This document shows, one piece after another, positions 40,901 to 54,225 of a stretch of 64,000 nucleotides of DNA. How positions within the stretch are numbered: position 1 is the stretch's first letter; each line of letters opens with the position of its first letter. Position numbers and translations under genes: made by a program. This stretch comes from Amaurobius ferox (taxonomy: Eukaryota > Arthropoda > Arachnida > Araneae > Amaurobiidae). The stretch covers positions 28,846,857 through 28,910,856 of the forward strand of contig OX578155.1 in NCBI GenBank assembly GCA_951213105.1, written 5' to 3'. The notes beneath the pieces are model-generated. The model was not told the origin of the DNA, made no database searches, and saw only the letters and a program-made list of their open reading frames with translations.

Positions 40901-40938
40901 TCTCACTTTTCTTTCATTGGATCTTCAAACCTTTTTTT

Positions 40939-41000
<62 letters not shown>

Positions 41001-44000
41001 CTTGCACAGTCATACAAATTTTTGGAAAATCCAGACTTGATATCTTCAAAACCAGAAAGAAAATTCTTTAGTGAACCCCAACCTATCTGGAATTTTATGC
41101 TGAATCCATATCAGCCATCATCTAAACTCTTATCTACAGCCAATCCTGAGAATAAATGTTTCAAGGAAATTCTCTGAACTGGAAATCTTCAGTGAATACC
41201 AGAATTTAATGCTGAATTCATCAACCTGCATATAAAAATAACTATCTATAACCAGTCTTGAGAGACATGGATGTTTCAGGGAATTTTTTTTAACTGTAAG
41301 TGGAAAATAAACAGGAAGTAAACATTCTTGATGAAAGAACCTACCTCCTTCAAAATTTGATACTGAATTCATATCAGTTAGCATATAAGCTCTATCCATA
41401 ACTAATCTTAAAAAATAAATATTTCAAGTAAAATGAAAAATAATTTGAAACAGAAATGGTGAATAAACTAAAAGTAGAAATCTATAGTACCCATCTCCCC
41501 TCTGTCCTCTATTCTTCTCCAGAAGTAGATGCTGAATCCAAATCATTTGTCATTTTAGCTCTATCCATAGCAGATCCTGAGAAATAGATGCTTCAAAAAA
41601 GAAATGTTTTTAAAAATAATAGTATGGCAAAATTTTTACCTCTTTCATTGGTCACTACTAGCCAGCTGGCTAATCACTTTCAAATTTAGCTAATAAATAT
41701 TTGCTTTCTAATGGTACTTGGGACTTAAAAAAAAAAGAGATTAATCAATAATTCATTTATATTATCTGCATATCCAAATTGATTAGGTGCAAGTTGCAAA
41801 ACTATGTTCTAGCATCTCTTTATTTCCGTACTTGACTTCGTCCAGAACAGAATTATGAGAAGCATGCCATGCCTCTCTATATTAAAAGAAAGTAGCTGCT
41901 GTTGCCGCCGCTGTTTGACAAATTTCTCATTTCTCGAGATTCTTTGCTTCATACCAAAAAGCAATTGCATATAAAAATATGAAATTTGGTACACTTGTAG
42001 AAAAAGCTTTGGGAAATACTGGAAAATAAACCATTTTTTGATATATATTGTAGTTTAAGAGATATTTAATGTCAAAGACAAAATATTTGAGCTGCGTGTT
42101 CGTATCCTGGATAGACAAACAATAGCAAGACCATGAATTTTTGCAGGACATGCCCCTTTTTTTAAATTTCAATGTAGTTTCTGAGTTATTTTACTTTTTA
42201 TGCACTTCGGAAGTGAACTTTTTTTTTTCGTATTGGCATGCCTGGCGATTTCACTGTCTTGTACCGCAAAAACTATAGCATACAAAAATATGAACTTTGG
42301 TACATTTATAGAAAAATAATAGGGTAACATTGTGAAATTAACAGTTTATCGATTTAAACTTTAGCTTGGCATGAAATACTTCAGGAAGCGAACTCAAGAT
42401 CAAGGAATTCTGTTTTTGGATTCCCTGGGCTAAAAAAAATCCCTGCTTTTACCTCCTGCGGAATATAGGTAGGGATAGGAAAAGAGATTTTTTAAAGTAG
42501 AATTTTTAGAAGATGTAGGTATAAAATGAGCGCAACGAGTAGGAAGCAAAGCCTCCCGAAGGGGGATAGCATAGCAAGCAGATGGCAGAGCCCCCTAGTA
42601 ATCTCTAGTTATATACAACTCAAATTGCTGCTTAAGCATAAAATTCAAATAACTTTGTTAAAAGACTCGATTCCTGTCTTGAATTGTTGGGGTGTTTATC
42701 AGATTTCTTGCGAATGTGGTCTTGGTTATGTTGGTTAAACAAAAAGAACTATTAAATTTCATATTAAGGAATACATGAGACATGTTTTTAAACAAGAAGT
42801 TTCTAAGTCTGCAATTGCTGAACATTATTGGGACATATCTCAGGACTCTAATCACATTTTTAATTTTTCCTAAGTTAAGATTGTTTTTACTCCAAATTCC
42901 ATTTTTGAAATGAACTTTCTTGAAAGTTTCTCCATTGCTTCTCAGTCAAAATTCCTTATAATAATGATCCTTTCTTTTCTTTTGTTTGGAAATCTCTTGA
43001 TTTAATTTTCCAATTTCATTCACTTTCTTCTTATTTCGGTAATTTTCATCCTTTTCCTGGTTTTTTAATTTAATTGGGATTTTATGAACGAATGATTTCA
43101 ATCCATTATTGGGCGTTCAGTTTCCTCTTTGGTATTTCACCATTCATTCATTGTGTCCAACCTCTGGTTCCTGTCTCCTGGGTTTTTTATTTTTACCCTT
43201 TCTTTCCTTCTCTCACTGTTGGCAACACCCTTGCTCTGCTTTTCCCATGTTTTCTATTTCTGTATCCCTCGCCAATTTTTCCCTTATTAGTAAAGGTTAC
43301 GCTTCTTGTGTGTTCTGTTGAAAAATGCTGATTTAGCCTTTGAAACCAGTCAATACTTTTAATTTTTTTATTATATACTGCTTTTAACAAAGGTATTTGA
43401 ATTTTATAATGTAGTTGCTAATTGTAACTGCGGTAGGAGAGTAGCACATATGAATGAAATGAGATATTTAATCATAGAGGATTATTAACACATCCACATA
43501 TTAAAGGTAGCCACAGTCAGCCTTAATGAGTGTTTGCATATTAAGAACAGTCAATATAGAGGGTCTGCCATAGGTTACTATGTAAGCCTGCTACAGACAT
43601 CTCAGGACTCTTTTGTTAGTTAAACAGTTTTTTCTAAAGGTAAACAGCTGGTGCTTGGATATACCTACATACTAGACAACACCAGATATGTACTAGGCCA
43701 GGGATAGACAAGCTTATTTACAGAAGGACCAAATAAGAGGGAAAAAAATTAGCGAGCCAAAGACTTTATTTTTTAAATTCATTTTAAAATATGCTTAAAT
43801 CTTTAGAATACATAACAATGATAAATAGCTACTAAATTGCTTTTAAGTTTATTCAGAAGCTTTAAAATAGTGGTGTGTATTATGGGTGAAACTGTGATTA
43901 AGATTTTAACATTTTATCATAATCTGTATTACACTATGCGAAGATGATTCACAGAAGAGAAGAAATATATTCATCAGTAAGTCAGTTTCTAAGATCACAT

Positions 44001-47000
44001 TTTCTGTGTTTCATGATTGAAAATACTCGTTTGCATGAATATGAGAATGCACACATTACCATATATTTTTGGGCATGATTTACTAAGTTCAGAAATGTTG
44101 AGTTTGTCATAGAGTCATCCAATTTTGTTGTATGATCCATATTGAAGTCATTGACCTCTCTGTATTTAGCCCATGAGCCATAATTTGCCTGTACTAAGCA
44201 CTGTGGGGGACAGGTTGCAAGTAAACAACAGTCTATATCAGCCACAGCTGTTGCAAGCTTTTATAGAAAGTGATTAGGCACTTTTTGTAAACATTGCAGA
44301 CTAACTGCCTTCAGTGATTATACTGAAGGCAACTAGTCTGCAATAAAAGTTAAACTAATAATAAGAGTGTTACTGTTATTGCAGAGTAATGACTAGTCTG
44401 CAATACCAGCAATTCTCTTAGCTACATTGAGAGTAGATTTCCAAGATTATTAAAAAATGAACAAGGGTCTGTTTTAAAGAAATTTGAAGGATCTTTCACA
44501 AAATGTCTACTGTGAAAAAATGCAAAATAAAGTGTATAAACTGTTCACTAAAGAAGTCCTTAAAAAAATTCAGATGGGAAAAAAGGGTTCTTCAAAATTC
44601 CAACAATAAAATAAGGATGCTTTAGAATTCACATAATTCTAAAAATGCATAAAGGATCCTTCACCAAATTCCAAATTATAGTAAAAGAACCTTCTTCACG
44701 AATTCCAGATTTCAGAAATTTAAATGAAAACTTTATTATTATTATTATTATTTTTACAATAATGAACTGTACATAAAACTACATGTAAAAAAAAATTCAC
44801 AATATATAAAAATAAATTGTTCAAACCAAATCGGTTAAAAAATAGGGCAGGGGGGGGGGGGGGAGTTATATGTACAATGAAAGCAGTGAATTTACTAGAT
44901 ATTTTCTGAGAACTTTTGAATTTTTCACAAAATTATTCTTTGTCTTTACAAAATTAGAATTTTTTCATTAAGCAGAAGTACTAGAAAACACCTAATGACT
45001 CATTGTTTCCCAATATTGGAATTATTTTCTTATTTTGTTTCAAGCAGCACAGTAACAAATTTAGTATTAAATTGTCAAGTTTATCATATATGTTCTAGTG
45101 CTAATCTTAGGACTTCCTAAAATTATAAAGTTTATCATTTATGCTCTTGTGCAAAGCTTGTGATTTCTTAAAATTATGAAGTTTGTCATTAATGCTCTTA
45201 TGCCAAGTTCAAAGTATTTCCCCAGTATGCTAGCACATGTGCTGTGCTGGTTTGTCAGTTTTTGTTTGTTTTTTTAAATATCTTGGGAATTAAAAAACTT
45301 TAAATCAGCTGTATAAAAGAATGATCTTAATTTGAGTTATTCCTGTGTCATTTCTTATATGTCATGTCTGTCATATGTCATATCTGTCTGAGATGTCATT
45401 TCATTCTGTTTCTGATATTTTAGTCAATTTTGGGGGGTTGCCATTTTGAATTATATGTTATTTTAATATTTGCATAATCATATTTTGAATCATATTCTTT
45501 AAATTCATAAGTTATGTTTATTTTAAATTCATTTTTATATTCATAATTATTATATTTGTATGTTATTAATATGAGTAAGCTCATTAATTTATACATTTGG
45601 GCATTATATTATTGTATGAATGCATTAATTTTCTTTTCTCTTTAGAATCTTTTAGCTATTATAATATACATATATTACTTTTAGCATCAAGAGAGCCTCT
45701 GATGGCCACTTCTGCAGCCATAATGGGCAATGGCCCTCTAGTTCCTGAGCAAAATTTTGAAAATGCTCTAATACCCACTATAAGGTAATATTTTTTTTAT
45801 GTAATACTAGCTGATATACCTTACAAAACTTACCTTAATAAAACTTACAAAACTTCTTTGAAGAAGTAGACATATGTTAATAAGGTGGCAATAGTCATTT
45901 CGATGGTGTAATAAGCTCCTTTCATCAGGTCAAAAGAACAGGTAGCTCTTAACTGCTACTGAACTGCAATGAAAAAAATGATGAGCAATTCAAATAGAGG
46001 TAGAACACACACAGTAAAAATTCTTAAACAGGTGGTATCAGCCATTAAAAAAACCCATAAATATTTCATCAACATATTTATAAAACGTTACTCCCTGCCC
46101 ATGCAGACGAGGGAAGCAAGTTCTGAAAATGAAATATTAAGATTGCATTAAAATTGCTTGAGATCCGCTTGAGAATTTTCAGTGTGTTCTAGCTCTATTT
46201 GAATTGCTCATTGTTTGTTTCATCATCATAGTTTATTCTTAGCAGTTGTTAAGGGTACATACTGTTCTCCTTGTTCTTTTGACCTAATGAAGAGGGCTTC
46301 GAAACAATTGTTGTGACCTTACTGGCATATGCCTGCTTTCTTCAAGGAAGTTTTGCAAGTTTTTATCTTACAAGCAGCAATTTGATTTATTGTAATAGGG
46401 AGTTTATTTTACGTTATATAAATTTTTCCATTTTTGATCAAAAATATAAAATATCCCAAGAACAGTACATGCTAGCATCTTATAAATTAAGACATTCACT
46501 TTTGAATAATTATTTTTATAACTTTTCGATTTTCAAAAAAAAAAAAAAAATATTCAGAAAATTATGGATCTTCCCTTGATCTGTTAATTCGACAAATTAA
46601 TATACATGCTTTTCACATTCCCCAATTGAAATAATTTTACCAAATTTCTTCCAAATAGACAGACATAGACATCGCTAAAAAAATGGTTTAATCATATTCA
46701 GGAATATTCAAAGCCATCCATCAAAAAATAGAGCTTCCATTAAATGAATAGAGCCATCAAAAACCAAGGGCTGGGTTTGACCCCATCATGATACTTTCCC
46801 TTCACATTACTATTAATGATAGATAGGGAAAGTAAAAAGGACCCAGCACCAAAATACATCCAACCAAGAAAGTAAATGTGAAAAGTCCATGAGCAAAATG
46901 AAAAATAACTTTTCCAAGTAAACCAAAACTTCAGGAAAATGGATCCCTATAAATAGGTTTTTTTTTTTTTTTTTTTTTTCACTCCTGCATAGAATTTATT

Positions 47001-50000
47001 TTATATGAATCTCATCTGAAATCCATAATACTTTTATCCAATATTCTTTTTATTTTATAAATGTAGCACATATGAATTAATACTTTTCTTTTAAATGCAT
47101 AGGCCACCTTCAGCTAGACCACCTTCTGCTCGGCCTTCTAGTTCAAGACCTGCACCACCTAGGATTCGAATTCGTCATGTGGTTGATAATGAAGAAAATA
47201 GGTATTTGCTTTCAAAATAGCTGTAAAATCATATAATTCTAACATAAACAGCATTTAAACCTTATAAAATTTCTTTAATGAAAAAATGATTAATGGGCAA
47301 ATATTTTACAGACATTTAATATTTGCGCTTTTTATTTATTTTATGTTTTTTGATAAGGCTAGACAAAATCCCCTTGCATTACAGAATAACATTGTTAAAA
47401 ATGATTTGATTGCTATTTTTTATTTCCTCTTACACTCCCTTCCAAAAAATAAGCATGAAAGTGAAAATCAGGCACTAATCAGAAATGACTGCTACAATTT
47501 ATTCCAAATTTTACAGTAACATCGGATTCTGCCTATTATTTGCATACAAAAAGAAAAAAAAAGAATTTTGAATGTATACTTACACATTAAAAGAAAATAA
47601 AAAAAAAATGAAGAAAATGGCAGGTCATAGTTTTGATTGTGAAATATCTCTCAATAAGAAATATGACTTCCTCTCACACTAATGCAGACTTATCAATGAC
47701 GATTCATGCCACTGACTCAATGAGGTTGGAAGACAGTAATTGTCACTCTTATATGAGAGCACATTGAAGCTCTTGGTTAGTGTTTGGAAGGGTTTATCTG
47801 GAAGCTACAGCTCTCCTAAGAGTATCCCATACATGCTCTATTTGGTTTTAGCCTGAGGAATACACTGACCACCCATTCGCTGGATTCCCTCTGTCATCAG
47901 GTAATCTCTTACGATACGAGCTCTATGTGGCCAGGCTTTGTCGTCCATAAGAACAAACTCAGAACCTATTGCATCCTCATAATGGTGAACATAGGGATCA
48001 AGGATTTCATTGTGATATCTTTGGCCAATCACAGTACTGTTGAGGAAAACATGGAGGTCAGTACTTCCACCGAAGGAAATCCCAGCCCATACATGGATAC
48101 CATCACCAGAAAATGAGTGGCATTGGTCGATGTTAATCACTTGATACAGTGTACCAGCCTCTCTCCACACAAAAATCTGTCGATCGTCTGAATGCAAAGC
48201 AAATCTGGACTCATTGATGAATAGGACATTGCTCCAATCGTCTATGGTCCAACCCATAGGCGCCGACTGTGGGGGTGCTCGGGTGCTCCAGCACCCCCAG
48301 GGAAATTTGGGGGCTGCTCAGCACCCTCCAAAATTTTATCATTAACCAATTTTGTTATGTACAATAACAGATATTCTAGCTCGCTTTGGTCTGGATATCA
48401 AAAAGTGTCATGGCCAATGCTACGATGGAGCTGCTAATGTCAGCGGCCATCTTTCAGGACAGTAATCAAGGATTTTGTCGATTGAGCCAAGGGCTATTTA
48501 TATTCATTGTTTTGCACATACTTTAAATTTGGTAGTGCAAGACAGTATGTGCAAATTACAAATAATTCGTGATTACTTAACTTTGGTGCGCTAGTTAATA
48601 TCATTTATAAGAGGATCTCCAAAGAGATTAAAAATTTTCCAAACATTTCAATTGGGTTCAGATACAGTTTCCTTGCGACCATTCTGCCCAATTAGATGGT
48701 GTTTCAGAGTTAGCTCCATTTCATCATTGGAAAAAAAATACGAAACGGTCATTAAGTTCCTCGAAGGTATGTGCAAGGAAGTTAGTGAAGCAGGAACAAA
48801 AGCTAACTGCTTTCTTAAAAAAAAAATCAAGAATTCGAATTTTCCTTTATGACAAAAATTGTTATTTTTGTCTTTCAACGAGTGTAGACATTAAATATTG
48901 CTTTCCAGAAAACATCCTTGAACTTTCAAGATGCAAATAATTACATCAAAAGTGTAGTAGAGTTTATTCAGACTCAAAGAGGAGAAAATAATTTTGAGGA
49001 TTTATGGGAAGAAGTAAAAAAAAAGGTGTAGAATTGGATTTAGAAGATCCTGTCCTTCCACGGATTAGAAAAATTGCAAGAAGATTTGATGAGGGAAGTG
49101 ATCCTCATCAATTTCAGTCACCTAAAGAAAGATATCATCAAATTTACTTTCAATTAGTGGACAATGTCATAAGTTCCCTAAAAACAAGAATTGAGAAAAG
49201 GATGATGTAGCATCTTTCCATGATTAAATACTTTGCCCTCAATAAAATTAAAAGTGAAGAACAAATAGCATCTTTTTACGGTTCAGATTTTGATGGCAAA
49301 AGGTTGTCGCTTCACCGGGATATGTTTTGGGACACAGTTAAGGTGAATTTTGCAGAAATTAACAGTATATCCAATATAGTTGAATTTTTTAATATAGAAA
49401 AGAAAACCACTCGCTCATACCAGAATTCTCTAAATTAATAAACTGAATATTAACAGTTCCGATTACATCCTGTACAGCTGAAAGATCTGTTTTTACTCTT
49501 TGATGACTCAAGACTTACTTAAGACTTACTCAAGAAGACTTACTCAAGATCTACAATGAAGCAACAGAGACTAAATAGCATGGCTATTCTGCATGTTCAC
49601 AAGGAGATAGCTGCTAAGTTGAACATGGATTTATGAGATGAGTTCATAAAGAGAGCACAAGTCCGATTAAATACATTTTGTATAAGTAATAACAGAAATT
49701 ACTAGCAAATGAGAGTGCAAATACTTTTCTAATTTATGTTATTACATTTTTTTAGGCCATTTGCTCCCATCCTGGATTTCGGTCTGGAGATGCCCCTGAT
49801 GGGGATATAAGTTCTGCATGGGTTTATGCTTCATCTTGATCAATTTTGCAAACCTTGTAAGACTTCATTAAATTCATGATAAGCTACCATTTTTTCGAAT
49901 GATTAAAAAAAATTTAAGACATTTTAATTTTTGAGCACCCCCCGAAATTTTTGAAAATCGGCGCCTGTCATCCAACCGACATATTCCTGACACCGAAAGG

Positions 50001-53000
50001 ACCGGACACCATTCCGGACACCATTGGAGATAGGCTGCTCTGTGCCTCACAGACAATGGAACACAAAAAGTTGACCTCCTTGCATAAAAACCATGTGCGT
50101 GCAATCTCCTTCTCACAATTATAACGAATACAGGTCTACCTGTAGCTGCAGCGAGGCTAGAACATAAAGCATGTGCCGTTACTTGTCTTTTGCATCTGAC
50201 CAATAATTCTAAGTAGCGGTCATCAGAAGATGTAACTCGAGGGCGACCCGATCCTGGCCTTCTGCTCATTGTTCCGCTGTTTGGGAGTTGGGTCCATAAG
50301 CATAAACTCACAGAATGGTAGACTCTGAAGAATTCAGAAACTTCTCCAATAGATTGACCGGATTCTAACCTGTCCACGGCCTGCCATTGTTGACCATCAT
50401 CTAAAAGCCTTCTTTGGGACATATCAAATGAAATGGTTATTTTGGATTTTCATCCTAACGTCCATAGTGGAAGTAAGGATACACAGAAAAAAACACTTGC
50501 TTTTACCAAAATGCTGATTTACATATTTGGCATGAAGCTAATTGCTATTATGCACGTATTTCTGTATTTGCATATTGTACTCGAAGTATACATCAAGTTT
50601 TGTACAATAAAATTAATTCGTTCACTTGTGATCTGAGAATTTGCATTTTGTGCTTATTTTTTAGATGGGAGGGGGAGGTATTTTACTATTTTAATAAAAA
50701 TATTTTTGGGAGTTTTCTTGCAATACAGTCAAGAAATTTCAGGGCACACTAATGTCCCATAACAGATCTTTTAAGAATCTCTGTTCTAAAGTACGAAATC
50801 CAATTTGATTTTCTAAGCAAAATACAATATTGCATTCCCCATGACTTATAACTTAAGAGTTGGATGGCTTACAGAGAGCCTAGAACATCGACCAGAGGTC
50901 TATTGTACTGTCCCCAAAAGTTGAAACAGTCCCTAAGAGAAGAGAACAGTAGCCAAGACAAAGATCAGCAGGCACTTTACAGGAATATCCTGCAACTCCC
51001 AAGGCTTGATTACGTGTCTACCCAAGTGCTCGAACCTATGGGCAGAGAACAAACACTTCACACTCACAGAGTATGTGTGAGGCAGTTTCTTCGCTATATT
51101 GCATTCCCCATACATAATATAATTTTAGGGAAGGTATTAAATGGAAGAAATTGTATGAGGTAAGAAGTTGGAATTTGAGGTTCAAATGAATCTAAATCTT
51201 TGCAATCATGAAACTTTTCAATAACTAACACCCTTATAAGAATGACTAAAGAAGTAGTGCTCCAAAATAAAAATTTTATTCTGCGAAAAACCTATGTTCT
51301 TTGATTGATAATGAAACAGTCTGTAATTATCATCTGATGTTTTGAAAACAGCAGGCGATATTTCTGATATATTTTTTAAAGCTGTGGCAGTGCTATGATT
51401 GTGTCGAATACACCTGCTGCAACTTTACCGAACTCTGCAAGTTCAGTACTTGTGCACCAGTGATCATACTAGCCAAAGTGGTTATGTACAATGTTTCTTG
51501 CATATATTCGCACTATGCAACCAAAATGGTCTATGGTGAAAATATTTGTCTTCCAGGACAATTTTTTGTAATAATACCTTCATTATAAAACTGAAAAGAC
51601 ACATTCAGTTTTTAAAACCCATTCCTACATCAAACCATTTTGTAAGAACAACTTTTGTTTTCCAGGACTTAAAGACCTGGTTACATGTTTTTCTAAGAGT
51701 GGATGTGATAAAACCGTGTTTATGTATACCTTACATGGGGCTTCACATAGTTATACGTTGTGATCACAAAAAATTTAACATCTTGCTAAAGGGCAAAAAA
51801 TGCACTGCTAGAATAGATGAAATTAAACCAGCATACCTTCTACAAAAGTGTGTGGACAATCTTCCAACTGAGATTTGTGTTGAACCATATCACATCCCGC
51901 GAGAACAGTGGCAATCGACCCCCCTCCCCCCTCTTTTTTCACAACACTAAGATCGATGATTTGAATTCAACAGTATCGTGAGATGTTCCAGTTTTTACCC
52001 ACTCTAACTATTGAGTCCAATTTTCTGCTAAGTTCTTATAAATATTTTTAATAGATACCTTTGTAATTTTTTTTTTCTGGAAAGAGGATGGTGTGGCTGT
52101 GCTACGATTACATTGAATGCACCTGCAACTTTACCAAACTCCATGAATTCAGTGCTTTCACACCTTTGATCATGCTAGTTAAAGTGGTTTCATGTAATGT
52201 TTCTTATATGTATTTTTGCTATGTTTAAGTAACCTTATGTATTTAATTCTATTAAATTGTTATTGTTAGTTTACTGTGTGTCAGTAGACTAACGGAACCA
52301 CACAGGATATATTAATGTCACCTAACTGAAAAAAAATCTACTTTTTCAATTTCTTAGTACAATATATGATTTTAAAATTTGATGAGCACAACTTTTTGAT
52401 CACCCTTGATTTAATTACACACTTTATGCAGTCTGAAATAATCAGATTTTCAGATTTTCTGAAACAATTTTTTAGGAATTAGTTTACCATTTCAAAGCAT
52501 GCAAGGGTTAAATGTTAAATTTATTAATATTTTTTTTTTACTTTTTTGTTGGCAAGTTTAAAAATAACACTTTTTTTGAAAATTTCATCTTTTTTTTTTA
52601 AATATCATTTACTAGAAAATATACCTGGCATTGCTTGGGGGTCATGTGCATCAATACTCTTACACAGCAGTTTATTTATTTATTTTATTTTTGTTATAAG
52701 CGGCCATGTTTATAAAGCATTCTTTTATTTTCGAGAATTCGCTGCAAGTTCCAGTGATCAAAATTTAAAGAACACTTTAATAATACACCCACTTATAACA
52801 ACCACTATGACAAGGAAAAAAAATTTCCTGGATCCTGAAATATTGGTGTACCAAATTTCATAGCCATATGATGCTCAGATTTTCCTGTTACGGGCTGCAC
52901 ATACAGACAGACAGACATCTATTACTTTCCTTATATACATACTGTATAAGGAAAGTATTGTGACAGGGTCGAAAATTTGAATTCGAGTTTTTGATGGGAG

Positions 53001-53048
53001 AGCACGTTTCAAGCATCCCTGATCATGAATTAAACATTTTTGAGGTGA

Positions 53049-53088
<40 letters not shown>

Positions 53089-54184
53089 AGTGAGTCTGTG
53101 GAGACGATATCTCACAAACAAATGGAGCGATTCTAATTAAATTTGGCACAAAAATTACAATCCATAAATACTGGAAGCCTATTGATTTTAAACACAATCG
53201 AATGTTCAGAACCCTCCTAAATTTTCGAGTAAAATTTTGAAGAATTCATCAAAAAATCAAAACCTTTAATAAAGTTGCGCAAATAGACATTCCTTATGTA
53301 ATTTTTCTTTAGAAAACAATTGACATAAACTTTAGAACACTAGCATGAACCATTTTCGAGATATTGCACATTTTTCAAATAAATTTATCAAAAAATCCCA
53401 TAAATTAAAAAAATAGTAACTGTTGAAAAACATGTTCACTTTTCATATGTAATATTATGCAGTAAATTTGGTGACATCATTCTCGTGGATCTAGCTTGTT
53501 CTCTTCATGAGAAAAGATACTTTGAATAATACTTTTGTATTTGAACACCAATAGTCATTTATCTGCTATAAGAATAACTTATTTCTCCATCCATAACACT
53601 TGGCGAGAATTTGGCGGAATGGAGCCAACTTGGCGATCTTTTAAATATTGCCAATTTAACGAAAATCGTGCCAAATGGATAAAAATGACGCTAAATCAAT
53701 GAAAATGATGACTAATTGATGAATATTCAATATCTTGTAAAGAATATAAGTGTCTACTATAAGAATAACCTATTTTGTTTTTACTGTAAAAGTAGTAAGT
53801 TCATTGCATTTTATAAGGAAAGTCATGTACTGCCCACATCAGATTTTTTTGTTATGTATAGCTGTGTACCCATGTAGAACATCTGCACTCTAGGCATCTG
53901 TGAAACTTTTAATGATAGGACTCAATTGGATCTAAAATAACACTTCAATTGGATCAAGTTTTGCATTTCTTTAGCTGATATTTCAATATTTTTTTTTCTC
54001 ATTGAAATCTATTGGCTTTATTTCTCATTCAATAGCTTCATAAACAGTTTCATTATATATACAGTTTCATTCATAATTATATATAGAAGCAAAGCTGGAC
54101 ATTGGACTCTTTTTAACTATCTTATAACAATGGTTATTATAATACCTCCCTTTGCATTGTCACATGTTAAAAAATTTTATTTTT

Positions 54185-54225
<41 letters not shown>

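Larger units (their letters stand above)
38997..40931. mobile_element. Inverted-repeat-bounded segment in IFT54 intron 9
   Basis: Ends are inverted copies of about 46 bp: GGTTTAAAGGTCCAATGAAG...CTCGAAAA at 38997-39041 and its complement at 40885-40931, with a few mismatches. Just inside, (TA)n runs flank a segment that starts ACTAGCCGCCTTTGGGG (39088) and ends TTTTATTATATAGAT (40872), the usual ends of a common arthropod repeat type. Inside lie the SINE trimer, ATCCAT-type short repeats and a region with TTTAAAACCGAAAG words. Confidence 0.55.
47760..50422 (-). pseudogene. Tc1 transposase gene, interrupted and mutated
   Basis: N-terminal half (50422-49978): [40 protein letters not shown] and [12 protein letters not shown], the paired HTH with its GRPR hook. 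C-terminal half (48246-47838): [48 protein letters not shown]. The first catalytic Asp of the family's FTDES is Asn here (INES), and DNARPH is DKAWPH. A frameshift after IQRM puts the NQIEHVWD catalytic-Glu block in another frame. Inactive: frame breaks, the D-to-N change and the hAT insertion between W..CRLD and GWTIDD. Confidence 0.85.
47431..50680 (-). mobile_element. Tc1-type DNA transposon, split by a nested hAT element
   Basis: Ends are inverted: TACACTCCCTTCC then AAAAAATAAGCAT at 47431 and the complement of AAAAAATAAGCAC...ending GGGAGGGGGAGGTA at 50680, with TA at both borders as expected for Tc1/mariner. About 1.5 kb once the 1.7-kb hAT insert is removed. The ends are diverged, so the element is old. 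It sits in IFT54 intron 11. Confidence 0.8.

Noticed and set aside
43074..43331. Membrane-protein-like + frame rich in Phe, Leu and Ser
   Set aside because: It lies in the T/C-rich trailer of the Penelope-like fragment, and its composition explains the hydrophobicity.
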